The notes beneath the pieces were generated by a model. It was not told the DNA's origin. It did no database searches and worked only from the letters and a program-made list of their open reading frames with translations. DNA of 45,429 nt from Candidatus Bathyarchaeota archaeon (lineage in GTDB: Archaea > Thermoproteota > Bathyarchaeia > Bathyarchaeales > Bathycorpusculaceae): NCBI GenBank assembly GCA_023488905.1, contig JAMDCQ010000004.1:1-45429 (forward strand). Direction: 5' to 3'. The translations under genes and the position numbers were made by a program. Positions 1 to 8,792 of the stretch are shown one piece after another; the first letter of the stretch is position 1, and the number at the start of each line of letters is the position of its first letter.

Positions 1-153
1 ATTGTTTGTTTAAAATATAAGTAAGCCTTTAGCTTATCTTTTCGTTTAGGGATAGTGCTGTAGCTAGTCATTTCAGTTACCAAAGCTGGTTACAGCGCTA
101 TTCCGATAAAAATTTTTGATCTACTGTATATAAAAGGGGAAAAGTGTGAGTGT
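1..153. other. left-edge intergenic DNA
   Basis: No gene is seen here. The stretch holds a 16-bp sequence at 111-126 (AATTTTTGATCTACTG) that recurs exactly at 5498-5513. In both places it is followed by a TATA-like run and a G-rich run. It lies just past the stop codon of the minus-strand regulator that ends at 154, so it could be part of that gene's 3' region or a dispersed element. Confidence 0.4.
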
Positions 154-1461
154 TCAGCTGTTTATGGTCTGGGGACTGTTGCGCGGCTCTATCTGCCCAA
201 TTTCGCCTGTGTCCGCCCAAACTGGAACAGAAATCATGTAAATGTTGCCCGCGTACACTTTGTCTAGGTAGAAGGTAACTGTCCACTGGGGGTATAGTGC
301 TAAGTCGTTTTTGGTGGTTGGATGGAAAATGACTGAGGCGGGTTCAGGGTTAAATTGGAAGCTGGAAACTACTATACCGTTGTATGTCCATGTGTAACCG
401 TTGAGGGCGCTACGTGCTAGTGTTACGGCGCGTTCACTTGAAATCTTGGCATCTGTGCTTCCGATGGTAAATAAGTTCCAGCCGTCAGTCAACTGCTTCA
501 ATACGTTGTTTTCGAAGATTAACTCTAAGCTCTTAACTGAGAAGTCAACATCTTTTTCGGTGTATTCCATTAGAACGTCTCCTTTGTCGCCGGCAACGGT
601 TGCGGTCAATTTGATGTTGCCTTCTTTGATTTCTATATGATCTGAGTTGCTCGCCCGAGACATAAGCTGGCTCATGTTAGCCAAATAGGAACCTGTGCCG
701 TAATTTTGCAGTCTGTCAACTATGTTTTTGGCTGCATCCAAAACGAAAGGCGACTGTGCTTCAGCGTAAATTGGTGACCCCTCTTCAACTGTGAGTTGGT
801 AGCGGTAGAATTCGCAGTTACGGAAATTAAAGATAATGTTTAATCTGCTTGCGGAACCGCTGCCGGTGCTTGTTAGTGAGTAACGCATTACTTCCTCAGA
901 TATTCCGCCTAAATCTTTACGGGTTTCCACTGTTCGGCTTAGCAGTGTTGCTTGATACTTTGAAGTATCTATTTGCACTACACTTTGTAGAAAATCGATG
1001 GCGTCGTTGGTTGTGCTAGTCCAAGATAGCAGTTGATTATAATCCGACTTTATAGAGTCTCGTTCGCTAATGGCTTGGGTTACTGTACCAAACTCTACTG
1101 CAATGACACTCGCACAGACAATTAACCCGATAAGAAGAGCAACTGTCATTACGCGCCATTTCCGTGTTACATGGTTGCCTTTTTTGGGTTGAATCTGGGG
1201 GGCTTCCTCAACAATTTTCATGGTGTTAACAGAGGCTTGCCCAAACGTTGACAGGCGGTAGACGCCGTTTTCGTCTTTAGAAACTAGTTCACCCAAGTTT
1301 TCGAGGTGATAGGTCAAGTTGGAGCTGGATATGCCCAGTAGCTCAAGCATTTCAGAGAACGCCAACGGTTTATCTGCCAGTACGCGGAGTATTTTTCGGC
1401 GTGCTGGATGCTTAAGTGACGTGAACATGATGGAGTAGATTTCTTCTTTACCGTCAGGCAT
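154..1461 (-). CDS. membrane-anchored ArsR-like winged-helix regulator
   Basis: A 435-residue protein. Residues about 8-75 form a winged helix of the ArsR type (HPARRKILRVLADKP, then a recognition helix SSSNLTYHLENLGEL and a wing ending in VYRLSTFG). A linker to about residue 100 is followed by a single membrane helix at about 103-124 (MTVALLIGLIVCASVIAV) and a roughly 300-residue extracytoplasmic domain that I do not recognise. This architecture suggests a one-component sensor that carries an outside signal to DNA, which is inference. The gene is divergent from the GH57 operon, with about 190 bp between them. Three TCTGCC words at 1462, 1471 and 1491, just upstream of the start, could be operator half-sites. 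ATG start. Confidence 0.8.
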   Translation of the reverse strand: MPDGKEEIYSIMFTSLKHPARRKILRVLADKPLAFSEMLELLGISSSNLTYHLENLGELVSKDENGVYRLSTFGQASVNTMKIVEEAPQIQPKKGNHVTRKWRVMTVALLIGLIVCASVIAVEFGTVTQAISERDSIKSDYNQLLSWTSTTNDAIDFLQSVVQIDTSKYQATLLSRTVETRKDLGGISEEVMRYSLTSTGSGSASRLNIIFNFRNCEFYRYQLTVEEGSPIYAEAQSPFVLDAAKNIVDRLQNYGTGSYLANMSQLMSRASNSDHIEIKEGNIKLTATVAGDKGDVLMEYTEKDVDFSVKSLELIFENNVLKQLTDGWNLFTIGSTDAKISSERAVTLARSALNGYTWTYNGIVVSSFQFNPEPASVIFHPTTKNDLALYPQWTVTFYLDKVYAGNIYMISVPVWADTGEIGQIEPRNSPQTINS

Positions 1462-1603
1462 TCTGCCTCATCTGCCCGAATAGCATGCTGTCTGCCTCAA
1501 CCGCTCAAATACAATGCTCAGTATGGACATTAAAGCTTTTTCAATTCCAAAAGTGTTCCACAAGATAGACAGCTACTAGATGCAAGGGCTCATAGAGGCA
1601 ACA

Positions 1604-1613
1604 AATTAAATAC
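1604..1613 (+). promoter_or_regulatory. TATA box of the GH57 operon
   Basis: AATTAAATAC lies 38 bp before the ATG at 1651, so transcription would begin near 1635-1640. The short leader carries a GAGGG ribosome binding site. Confidence 0.5.
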
Positions 1614-1650
1614 CCACCTTCTTTGTATTGAATGATTAAGAGGGCACTTT

Positions 1651-3192
1651 ATGACGGATATTGTGTTTGTGTTTGAAGTCCACCAGCCACATCGACTGCG
1701 GCGGAACCTGTTTTGGGAAGGCAAAGTGTTTCGGCGCCAAACTAAAGAAGAACTCTTCAACTACTACTTCGACAACGAAGTCGACAAAGAAATCTTCAAA
1801 CGCGCCGCACGCAAATGCTACTTCCCCTCAAACCAAATCATTCTAGACACAATAGACCGACACAAGCACAGCAAAAAACAAGCCAAATTCTCCTTCAGCC
1901 TCTCAGGAGTCTTTTTAGAGCAATGCGAAATGTTCGACAAAGACCTGCTGGAATCCTTCCGTCAACTCGCCGCCTCTGGACGCGTAGAATTCCTCAACCA
2001 AACATACTACCACTCCATCGCCAGCCTTTACCCCGAAAAAGAAGAATTCATCGCCCAAGCGCAGCTGCATAAGCAAACCGTCACAGACCTCCTCGGCTAC
2101 ACCCCAACCGTTTTTGAGAACACCGAATTACTCTATAACAACACCATCGCCAAAACGGTTGAAGATATGGGGTATCGGGGCATCTATACCGAGGGCGTGG
2201 AGAAGATTCTGGGCGAAAAATCCCCCAACTATATTTACACCCCTAAAGGCTCAAAGAAAATTCGTGTGCTTCTGCGCAATTACAAGTTAACTGACGATGT
2301 TGGCTTCCGTTTTTCGGCTCGGTGGTGGCCTGAGTGGCCCTTAACCGCTGACAAATACGCAGGCTGGCTCGCCACGACTAAAGGTGAAGTCATTAACATC
2401 TTCCCCGACTACGAAACCTTCGGCGAGCACCATTGGCCCGAGACGGGCATTCACAGCTTCCTCCAACACCTCCCAGACTACATATTGAAGTATGACCACC
2501 TACAGATGGTGACGCCCTCAGAAGTCATCGATAAGCACGCCTCGGCTGGCGAGGTTGATGTGCCTGAATCGCAGGGCACGGTTTCTTGGGCTGATATCCA
2601 GCGTGACCAGTCAGGCTGGCTGGGCAATGTCATGCAGTGGGCGTATTACACGACTCTGCGCAGACTCGAACCACTAATCAAAGAAGCAGACGACAACGAG
2701 TTTATGCGGCTTTGGCGGGACTTCCAGACAAGCGACCACCTCTATTACATGTTCACTGCAGGTGGGGGACCAGGCGAAGTCCACTCCTACTTTAGCCCAT
2801 ACGAGTCCCCCATGGACGCCTTCGTGGCAGCCCAGACGTTGATTAACGATTTTGAGGCGAGACTTCGGCTATCAATTTTGACGGCTAATGAGCCTTTCCT
2901 GTTCCACACAGGCAACGGAAAAGAGTTCTACACGGGCGTTTCAGCGTGGAGCCTAAAAGGGTTCTTGAAAGCACTCAAAATCGTTGAACCCGAAGCACTA
3001 GAGTTCCATGTGGGCAACGGCGACTTTGAGAGTTGGGCACGGCATTCGCTTAAAGACCTCACATTGGCAACCAGCATTAAAGCACTGAAGACAGAGAAAG
3101 GGGCGAAACTGCGAAAAGCTCTCATAGACGCCGTCAAGAAACGCTTTGTCACTCAAAGCAAAGAAGTCACTGATGCAACCAAGCTTACGTAG
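1651..3192 (+). CDS. glycoside hydrolase family 57 alpha-amylase-type enzyme
   Basis: A 513-residue GH57 protein. The family motifs are in order: HQPHR at residues 11-15; VEFLNQTYYHS; FENTELLYNN with E159 as the probable nucleophile; and FPDYETFGEHHW with D253 as the probable acid/base. GH57 enzymes hydrolyse or rearrange alpha-1,4 glucans with retention of configuration. Length and motifs resemble the archaeal alpha-amylase branch rather than branching enzymes. There is no signal peptide, so action on intracellular glucan is likely. It is the first gene of a four-gene operon with two glycosyltransferase-fold proteins, which fits glycogen turnover. A 4-alpha-glucanotransferase activity cannot be excluded from sequence alone. 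Confidence 0.92.
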   Translation: MTDIVFVFEVHQPHRLRRNLFWEGKVFRRQTKEELFNYYFDNEVDKEIFKRAARKCYFPSNQIILDTIDRHKHSKKQAKFSFSLSGVFLEQCEMFDKDLLESFRQLAASGRVEFLNQTYYHSIASLYPEKEEFIAQAQLHKQTVTDLLGYTPTVFENTELLYNNTIAKTVEDMGYRGIYTEGVEKILGEKSPNYIYTPKGSKKIRVLLRNYKLTDDVGFRFSARWWPEWPLTADKYAGWLATTKGEVINIFPDYETFGEHHWPETGIHSFLQHLPDYILKYDHLQMVTPSEVIDKHASAGEVDVPESQGTVSWADIQRDQSGWLGNVMQWAYYTTLRRLEPLIKEADDNEFMRLWRDFQTSDHLYYMFTAGGGPGEVHSYFSPYESPMDAFVAAQTLINDFEARLRLSILTANEPFLFHTGNGKEFYTGVSAWSLKGFLKALKIVEPEALEFHVGNGDFESWARHSLKDLTLATSIKALKTEKGAKLRKALIDAVKKRFVTQSKEVTDATKLT

Positions 3193-3248
3193 CTGAAACG
3201 GTTTATAAGATGATTCACTGTACTATTTGGTGACACGGAGATATAGAT

Positions 3249-3500
3249 ATGAGAGAAGAACTGCCGTTTCCCGATAAAGTCCTGCAAACCCTCCATAACC
3301 TCTGCGCTACCGCTGCTGATTTAGCGCGGCGAGGTGAGGAAGTGGCGAGGCTTTTGCAGAGGGACCAAGTCGAAATCGAAGATATCCTAGACCGCTACAA
3401 ATCGGAAGGATTCGCTGAAAGCTTCATCGATAACGAAGGCAAGAAACGTTACTACCTAAATGGACGAGGAATAATCAAGGTCTGCTCACTGTTTACGTAG
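3249..3500 (+). CDS. small winged-helix-like protein
   Basis: An 83-residue protein predicted to be helical, followed by a short wing (EGFAESFIDNEGKKRYYLNGRGI). The arrangement, a helix-turn-helix stretch EEVARLLQRDQVEIEDILDRYKSEG then a beta-hairpin, looks like a MarR/ArsR-size DNA-binding domain. It lies between the GH57 gene (57 bp upstream) and the glycosyltransferase-like gene (9 bp downstream). GGAG at about 3238 precedes the ATG. A role as local regulator of the glucan operon is inferred from position only. Confidence 0.7.
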   Translation: MREELPFPDKVLQTLHNLCATAADLARRGEEVARLLQRDQVEIEDILDRYKSEGFAESFIDNEGKKRYYLNGRGIIKVCSLFT

Positions 3501-3509
3501 TGAAAGGTT

Positions 3510-4142
3510 ATGTTGCGTGCCATCGTTTTTTCTTGGGAGTATCCGCCTCGAGTGGTGGGTCAACTTGCCGAGTACGTTAAGGCATTAGCAACAGGTCTTG
3601 CCGCAAACAAAGTAGACGTTAATGTAGTGACTTATGACGACCGCTTGATGGGTGAAACACAGGAACCCAGCGGCGTCAAAACCGCCCGAGTAACTAACCC
3701 AGTGAAGACCCACATAGGCGTCCTAACATGGGTACTAACGTTGAACCAAGAGGTTGAACGCGCCGCAGCAAACATTTACTACAGTTCAGGCAAAAAAATC
3801 GACCTCATCAACGTTTTCGACTGGCACTTTATCCCCGCGGCGGTTGCCCTCAAAAACGGTTTAGGCATCCCGTTTGTTTATTCGGTTGAAAGTTTAGAGG
3901 ATCATCGGTCGCCCACTGCGAATTCATCCTACAACTTGGCAATCAAAAGCATAGAGTGGCTTGGCTTCTATGAAGCTCAGTCGGTAACTGTGAAGTCAGA
4001 GTGGATGAAAGAGGAAGTTGCCCGAATCTATCAGGTGCCAGCCGAAAAAATTTCGGTTATCCCGACTAACATGGATTCAGGGAAAAATGGATTCCTAAAA
4101 GTGTACAGCACCGTCGCGGAGGCGAAGAAGAATGCCACATAA
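3510..4142 (+). CDS. orphan GT-B N-terminal domain (GT4/GT5-like)
   Basis: A 210-residue protein equal to only the N-terminal Rossmann half of a glycogen-synthase-like glycosyltransferase. It starts SWEYPPRVVGQLAEYV, very close to SWEYPPRVIGGISPHI of the next gene. It ends where the second, nucleotide-sugar-binding half would begin (EKISVIPTNMD). The GG loop of the active enzyme is GQ here, and the C-terminal E-x7-E motif is absent, so it should not be catalytic alone. It overlaps the full-length GT4 gene by 11 bp. A regulatory or scaffolding partner of that enzyme is a reasonable guess. The frame is clean, so it does not look like a decaying gene. Confidence 0.8.
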   Translation: MLRAIVFSWEYPPRVVGQLAEYVKALATGLAANKVDVNVVTYDDRLMGETQEPSGVKTARVTNPVKTHIGVLTWVLTLNQEVERAAANIYYSSGKKIDLINVFDWHFIPAAVALKNGLGIPFVYSVESLEDHRSPTANSSYNLAIKSIEWLGFYEAQSVTVKSEWMKEEVARIYQVPAEKISVIPTNMDSGKNGFLKVYSTVAEAKKNAT

Positions 4143-5331
4143 ACTATCCGTGCTTATGCTGAGCTGGGAGTATCCGCCCAGAGTCATCGGAGGCATATCC
4201 CCCCACATCTATTTCCTAAGCAAGCACCTCGCAAAGCAAGACGTCAAAGTCTACGTTGTAACCTGCGATTTCCCCGGTGCCCCAGCACATGAAGTCATCG
4301 ATGGCGTTGAAGTCTATCGGATCGATTCCTACAAGAACCCCTCGCCTGACTTCGCCACTTGGGTTTACTTGATGAACATGAATATGCAGAGAGAAACCGC
4401 GGCGCTTATGAAGAAAATCTCCAGCAAAATCGACGTTATCCACGCGCATGATTGGCTGGTGGCTGACGCAGGCATAGGGTTGAAGCATATTTTCCGTAAG
4501 CCGCTTTTGGTGACGATGCATTCGACTGAGATGGGAAGACGCGACGGTTTGCACACCACAGCGGAGAAGATGATTCACGAAACTGAAGCGTGGCTCACCT
4601 ATGAGGCGTGGAAAGTTATCTGCTGCAGCGACTACATGATAAACCATGTCAAATACGTTTTCGGGTTACCTAACGACAAGATGGTGATGGTACCAAACGG
4701 AGTTAACCCACAGAACTACGACGTTGATGTGCCTTCCGATTTCCGGGGCAAGTTTGCTTTGCCTGAAGAAAAAATCGTCCTCTACGTCGGCAGATTGGTT
4801 TACGAGAAAGGCATCCACATCCTCATAAATGCCGTACCAAAAATACTGAGCGAAGTTAACGCTAAATTCATAATCGTCGGCAGCGGCTACATGAAAGAGC
4901 AACTCCTCAATATCGTGCGGAGTATGGGGTTGGAGCATAAGGTGCTCTTTGAAGGCTTCATGGATGAAGCAACTCTGTTTAGGCTGCAGAAATGCGCGGA
5001 CGTGTCGGTTGTGCCGTCGCTGTTTGAGCCGTTTGGCATCGTGGCATTGGAGGCTATGGCGGCGAAAAGCCCCGTAGTTGCCTCAGACACAGGCGGCCTC
5101 TCAGAAATCATCGAACACGACAAGACAGGCGTAAAGGTCTATTCAAACAACCCTGACTCGCTGGCTTGGGGCATAACCAAAGTCCTCAAAGACGAAGCCT
5201 ACGCCAAGTACCTGCGTGAAAACGCTTACCGCCGAGTACAAGAAAAGTATGATTGGGCAAAAATCGCGCAGGACACCAAACGCATCTATGAAGGCGTTTT
5301 AGGCGAGTACTCCAAGAGCTTCTGGGCATAA
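4132..5331 (+). CDS. GT4 family glycosyltransferase, glycogen synthase-like
   Basis: A 399-residue GT-B enzyme with both halves. The N-terminal half has SWEYPPRVIGGISPHI (donor/acceptor loop with GG) and HAHDW. The C-terminal half has VLYVGRLVYEKGIHIL and EPFGIVALEAMAAKSPVV, the E-x7-E motif that holds the nucleotide sugar. Family members transfer glucose from UDP- or ADP-glucose to a growing alpha-glucan or to a small acceptor. The operon with GH57 favours storage glucan synthesis. Starts inside the end of the preceding half-enzyme gene, implying coupled translation. Cytosolic, with no membrane segment. Confidence 0.88.
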   Translation: MPHKLSVLMLSWEYPPRVIGGISPHIYFLSKHLAKQDVKVYVVTCDFPGAPAHEVIDGVEVYRIDSYKNPSPDFATWVYLMNMNMQRETAALMKKISSKIDVIHAHDWLVADAGIGLKHIFRKPLLVTMHSTEMGRRDGLHTTAEKMIHETEAWLTYEAWKVICCSDYMINHVKYVFGLPNDKMVMVPNGVNPQNYDVDVPSDFRGKFALPEEKIVLYVGRLVYEKGIHILINAVPKILSEVNAKFIIVGSGYMKEQLLNIVRSMGLEHKVLFEGFMDEATLFRLQKCADVSVVPSLFEPFGIVALEAMAAKSPVVASDTGGLSEIIEHDKTGVKVYSNNPDSLAWGITKVLKDEAYAKYLRENAYRRVQEKYDWAKIAQDTKRIYEGVLGEYSKSFWA

Positions 5332-5356
5332 TATATGTGGCTGAAGTGAAGCGCAA

Positions 5357-5372
5357 GGCTTTTTTTATTTTA
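5357..5372 (+). terminator. T-rich terminator after the glucan operon
   Basis: GGCTTTTTTTATTTTAG, 26 bp after the GT4 stop codon. T-rich runs act as archaeal transcription terminators. Confidence 0.5.
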
Positions 5373-5458
5373 GTTGTTGCCGTGGGCCCCTCTTATTTCA
5401 TCTTCTTCCAGCCGCTTGCGTAGACGACTGCTTTTTGACTCTGGAATGTGTGTCGCGT

Positions 5459-5492
5459 TGCAGACTGGTTGTGGAGCAATCCGCAAGCAGAA
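5459..5492 (+). repeat. dispersed 34-bp repeat, copy 1
   Basis: These 34 bases recur exactly and inverted at 43305-43338, about 38 kb away, again in noncoding DNA. The sequence begins TGCAGACTGGTTG. It is immediately upstream of the 16-bp repeat at 5498. Confidence 0.75.
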
Positions 5493-5497
5493 CAGCT

Positions 5498-5513
5498 AAT
5501 TTTTGATCTACTG
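5498..5513 (+). repeat. 16-bp dispersed repeat, copy 2
   Basis: AATTTTTGATCTACTG is identical to 111-126. It is followed by ATATAGGGGGAGG, which resembles the TATA plus purine tract seen at several other intergenic sites in the window. Confidence 0.65.
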
Positions 5514-5617
5514 ATATAGGGGGAGGTAGCTGCAGAGCAACAACAAGCTGAGCTACCGTGCTTGGGTCGAAAGGTTCATTACTTTTATCGTTGCACTCGT
5601 AAACGGAGACGACATCT

Positions 5618-6379
5618 GTGCCCCTAGTATTTATCATTGGAACCGCGGGCAGCGGCAAATCCCTTTTCACTGCAGCGTTTGCAGAGTGGCTCAAAATGAG
5701 CAAGCAAGACGTAGCAATCGTCAACCTTGACCCCGGCGCACTCAAATTACCCTATCAACCGGACGTGGATGTCCGCAACTATGTGGATGTCGGTAACTTG
5801 ATGGAGAAATACAACCTCGGCCCCAACGGTGCCCTGATTATGGCTGCGGATTTGATTGCGGACGAAATCGAAAACCTAACCCGCGACATAGACGAAGCCC
5901 ACGCTGACCTCGTATTAGTCGACACACCGGGTCAGATGGAGCTTTTCGCGTTCCGCGCCTCTGGACCATACATAGTCAATGAATTAACCAGAGAACCAAA
6001 AGCGCTCATCTACCTCTTCGATGCAGTCTTCTGTGTAAACCCATTCAATTACGTTTCAAACATGTTCCTCTCCGCAGCAGTCTACAACCGCTTCTTCCAG
6101 CCACAGCTGCATGTACTCTCAAAAGTTGACTTGGTGCCAAAAAAGAATGCTCAAGAAGTTGCCTCGTGGTCAGCGAACTCGATGGCGCTAGAAGACGCCC
6201 TCCAATCCAAACGGGAAGACACCAAACGCATATTCAGCCAAAACATGATGCAAGCAATCAACAAACTAGGCATGAAATTCCTATTGATGCCCACATCCTC
6301 AAAAACAAACGAGGGCATGGTCAACATCAACACTACCCTTGAACGCATCTTAAACTACGGCGAAAAATACACAACCTAA
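5618..6379 (+). CDS. GPN-loop GTPase
   Basis: A 253-residue P-loop GTPase. Walker A is GTAGSGKS at residues 8-15. The family signature Gly-Pro-Asn is at 68-70 (NLGPNGALI), and DTPGQMELF is the G3 region. The G4-type SKVDLV is also present. Archaeal and eukaryotic GPN proteins form homodimers that close the active site with the GPN loop. In eukaryotes they assist RNA polymerase II assembly, and the archaeal role is less clear. The start is a GTG at 5618, because the Walker A strand PLVFIIG follows directly. The gene converges on the next one with a 4-bp overlap of stops. Confidence 0.92.
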   Translation: MPLVFIIGTAGSGKSLFTAAFAEWLKMSKQDVAIVNLDPGALKLPYQPDVDVRNYVDVGNLMEKYNLGPNGALIMAADLIADEIENLTRDIDEAHADLVLVDTPGQMELFAFRASGPYIVNELTREPKALIYLFDAVFCVNPFNYVSNMFLSAAVYNRFFQPQLHVLSKVDLVPKKNAQEVASWSANSMALEDALQSKREDTKRIFSQNMMQAINKLGMKFLLMPTSSKTNEGMVNINTTLERILNYGEKYTT

Positions 6380-7002
6380 GCGCTGATTAGTGACCAACTG
6401 GCTGCAAATGCACCCCGCTTCGCTCTAAGAACAGACTCCGCCGACGCAACCACAATGGCATCGTTTTCTTGCGGCTGCAACTGCTCTATCATCTGTTTGG
6501 TGGTTTTTGGATACTGTTTTTCCATGTCATCCACGACAGACTCAATTCTCAAACGTCCATTTCGATAAACCATTACGAAGGCTTTACGTGCACCAGCAAT
6601 TATGGCGGCGTCACGCTGGTTTATACCTGAACCGACCTTTTCTCCGCAGTTCTTCACTAAAAAGGCATAGTTATACTCGTTTGGATTCAACTCTGACTTC
6701 CCGAAATCTATCTCTCTGGGGAAAATCTCTTCGAATTGGCGCCAAATGTTCTTGCCTTTTTCCGTTAATTCGCAACCCGCCTTCGATGCAGTTATCAGGT
6801 CTGCTTCGCGGAGTCGGCTGATGATGGTTCGGATTGCGCCGTCGCCTACGTTTAATTGCTCGGCAAGCTTGTTTCGGCCGATGGGTTTCTTCGACAGAAG
6901 TTGAAGTGCGTAGAACACATGGAATATAGTGAAACTCGTTGAGGGTCCAGGGGCTTTTTTGCCTGAGAGCTGTTGCATGAACTTTTTCAACGATGTCGCC
7001 AT
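6376..7002 (-). CDS. HTH protein, DUF4443-like
   Basis: A 208-residue protein. The N-terminal 80 residues form a winged helix (KKPIGRNKLAEQLNVGDGAIRTIISRLREADLI, then GCELTEKGKNIW). The C-terminal half (about 95-208) is a compact alpha/beta domain with NYAFLVK, GINQRDAAIIAGARKAFVMVYRNGRL and AIVVASAE. I associate this layout with the archaeal DUF4443 group, from memory and not searched. A small-molecule-responsive regulator is plausible. It overlaps the end of the convergent GPN GTPase gene by 4 bp. Confidence 0.72.
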   Translation of the reverse strand: MATSLKKFMQQLSGKKAPGPSTSFTIFHVFYALQLLSKKPIGRNKLAEQLNVGDGAIRTIISRLREADLITASKAGCELTEKGKNIWRQFEEIFPREIDFGKSELNPNEYNYAFLVKNCGEKVGSGINQRDAAIIAGARKAFVMVYRNGRLRIESVVDDMEKQYPKTTKQMIEQLQPQENDAIVVASAESVLRAKRGAFAASWSLISA

Positions 7003-7038
7003 GTTGATTCCACCTGATATTTAGCATCAACTAGATAC

Positions 7039-7443
7039 TTATAACTTATCGAAGCTGCGACTGCTGCCTATCTTGCAAGCTACCGCTGAAACCTCAACCA
7101 GCGCTCCTGCTTTAAGTTCACAGGCAACAGTTTGGCGTGCTGGGGGTGCCTCTGGGAAGTATTTTGCATATTCCTTGTTGAAGTCGCTGAAATGCGTCAT
7201 GGAGGAGAGGTAAACGGTTGTTTGGACGATGTCTTTTAGGCTAAAGTTGGCTGCTGCAAGGATGGCTTGGATGTTTTGCATTACCTGTCTTGTCTGGGCG
7301 GTGATGTCTGCTTCTATTAGTTTGTTGTCTTTTGGGTTTATGGCGAGTTGGCCTGATATGTAGAGTGTGCTGCCTGCTTGGATGGCTTGGCTGTATGGTC
7401 CTACTGGTTTAGGTGCATCTGGGCTTGTTACTACTTGTTTCAT
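7039..7443 (-). CDS. ridA: RidA family enamine/imine deaminase
   Basis: A 134-residue RidA/YjgF protein of typical length. It has the N-terminal GPYSQAIQAG, the SGQLAINP strand and PPARQTVACELKAGALVEVSAVA, with Arg103 and Glu117 at the family's ligand-binding positions. RidA trimers hydrolyse reactive 2-aminoacrylate and related enamines made by PLP enzymes. It lies just upstream of the HTH gene on the same strand, 36 bp apart, so co-transcription is possible. Confidence 0.92.
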   Translation of the reverse strand: MKQVVTSPDAPKPVGPYSQAIQAGSTLYISGQLAINPKDNKLIEADITAQTRQVMQNIQAILAAANFSLKDIVQTTVYLSSMTHFSDFNKEYAKYFPEAPPARQTVACELKAGALVEVSAVACKIGSSRSFDKL

Positions 7444-7613
7444 GGTGTGTCAGCATTGTTTTTGTGGGGGTTTTGGCTTTTAAACCCTTACGTGGTAGGT
7501 GAATAAGCGGCTGTTTTCATATTCTGTTTGGAATATTTTATTCAGAAAGCCATATAAGAAAAACTCCGAGTAAGCTATGCCTAACAAAACTTGTAAACGG
7601 AAGAGAGAACTCC

Positions 7614-8792
7614 ATGAAACGAAACGGAAAATATTTGTTCACATCCGAATCCGTCGGAGAAGGCCACCCAGACAAAGTCGCCGACCAAATCTCTGACAGC
7701 GTCCTAGACGCAATATTCGCCAAGGATCCCAAAGCGCGCGTTGACTGCGAAACCCTCGTCATGCAGGGCACAGTTATGATTACAGGTCAAATCACAACAT
7801 GCGCTTACATTAACATCCCAACCATCGTTCGTCAAACCCTAAGAGAAATCGGCTTTGACAACGCCAAAGATGGTTTGGACTGGGAAACCTGTGGCATCTT
7901 GGTTTCTTTAACTGAGCAGTCACCCGACATCGCCATGGGTGTCGATGCAACTAACGGTAAAGAGCAGGGCGCAGGCGACCAAGGCATGGTTTTCGGTTAC
8001 GCAAGTAACGAAACCAAAGAGCTTATGCCCTTGCCGATTCTGCTTTCTCATAGGCTTGTTAAACGTCTGGCGCAACTCCGCCACGACGGCACGATGCCCT
8101 ATCTGCGTCCTGACTGCAAATCCCAAGTTACTGTTGAATACGAAGGCGGTAAACCGAAATGCGTTAAAACCGTGGTCATCGCCGCTCAAAATAATGGCTC
8201 CGTGGAAGATACGGTGCTAAAGCAGCAGATCATCGAGAAAGTAATCAAGTACGTTATCCCCGCAAACCTGCTCTCTCCAGACGTGAATTACGTCATCAAC
8301 GGTACAGGCAGATTCGTCATCGGCGGCACACTCGCAGACTCTGGCTTAACTGGTCGCAAAATCATCGTAGACACTTACGGAGGCGTCGGCAGCCACGGAG
8401 GCGGATGCTTCAGCGGCAAAGACCCATCCAAAGTTGACCGCAGCGGATGCTACATGGCACGCTACATCGCCAAAAACGTGGTGGCAGCCGGCTTAGCAGA
8501 CCAATGTGAAGTCCAAATCAGCTATGCCATCGGCGTCGCTGAACCAATCAGCGTTCTCGTCAACACATACGAAACAGGCAAAATTCCAGACGAGCAAATC
8601 TTGGAATTAGTCAAGAAGAACTTCAACATGAAACCACGCGGAATCATCGACACACTCAACCTGCTACGACCAATTTACAAGAAAACCGCGTGCTTCGGTC
8701 ACTTCGGACGAGACGACGTTGAGTTCCCATGGGAAAGATGCGACAAGGCAGAGACACTCAAGAAAGACCTTGAGGCAGCCAAAAAAGCCTAA
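7614..8792 (+). CDS. metK: S-adenosylmethionine synthase, bacterial type
   Basis: A 392-residue methionine adenosyltransferase that makes SAM from methionine and ATP. It is the bacterial/eukaryotic form: [20 protein letters not shown] at the N terminus, [12 protein letters not shown] for the ATP/methionine loop, and [14 protein letters not shown] with the [17 protein letters not shown]-loop-like stretch. Most archaea use a different, highly diverged MAT, so this is a likely ancient transfer. Only one MAT gene is visible in the window. SAM from it would feed the radical SAM and methyltransferase genes nearby. ATG start with GAGAGAACTCC upstream. Confidence 0.95.
   Translation: MKRNGKYLFTSESVGEGHPDKVADQISDSVLDAIFAKDPKARVDCETLVMQGTVMITGQITTCAYINIPTIVRQTLREIGFDNAKDGLDWETCGILVSLTEQSPDIAMGVDATNGKEQGAGDQGMVFGYASNETKELMPLPILLSHRLVKRLAQLRHDGTMPYLRPDCKSQVTVEYEGGKPKCVKTVVIAAQNNGSVEDTVLKQQIIEKVIKYVIPANLLSPDVNYVINGTGRFVIGGTLADSGLTGRKIIVDTYGGVGSHGGGCFSGKDPSKVDRSGCYMARYIAKNVVAAGLADQCEVQISYAIGVAEPISVLVNTYETGKIPDEQILELVKKNFNMKPRGIIDTLNLLRPIYKKTACFGHFGRDDVEFPWERCDKAETLKKDLEAAKKA

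Noticed and set aside
1651-3192. Assigning the GH57 protein a precise activity (branching or 4-alpha-glucanotransferase)
   Set aside because: Motifs establish the family and catalytic residues but do not separate the activities reliably by eye.
5398-5745. A 115-residue minus-strand frame before and into the GPN gene
   Set aside because: It covers the start and Walker A of the GPN GTPase on the other strand and contains repeat DNA, so it is a shadow.
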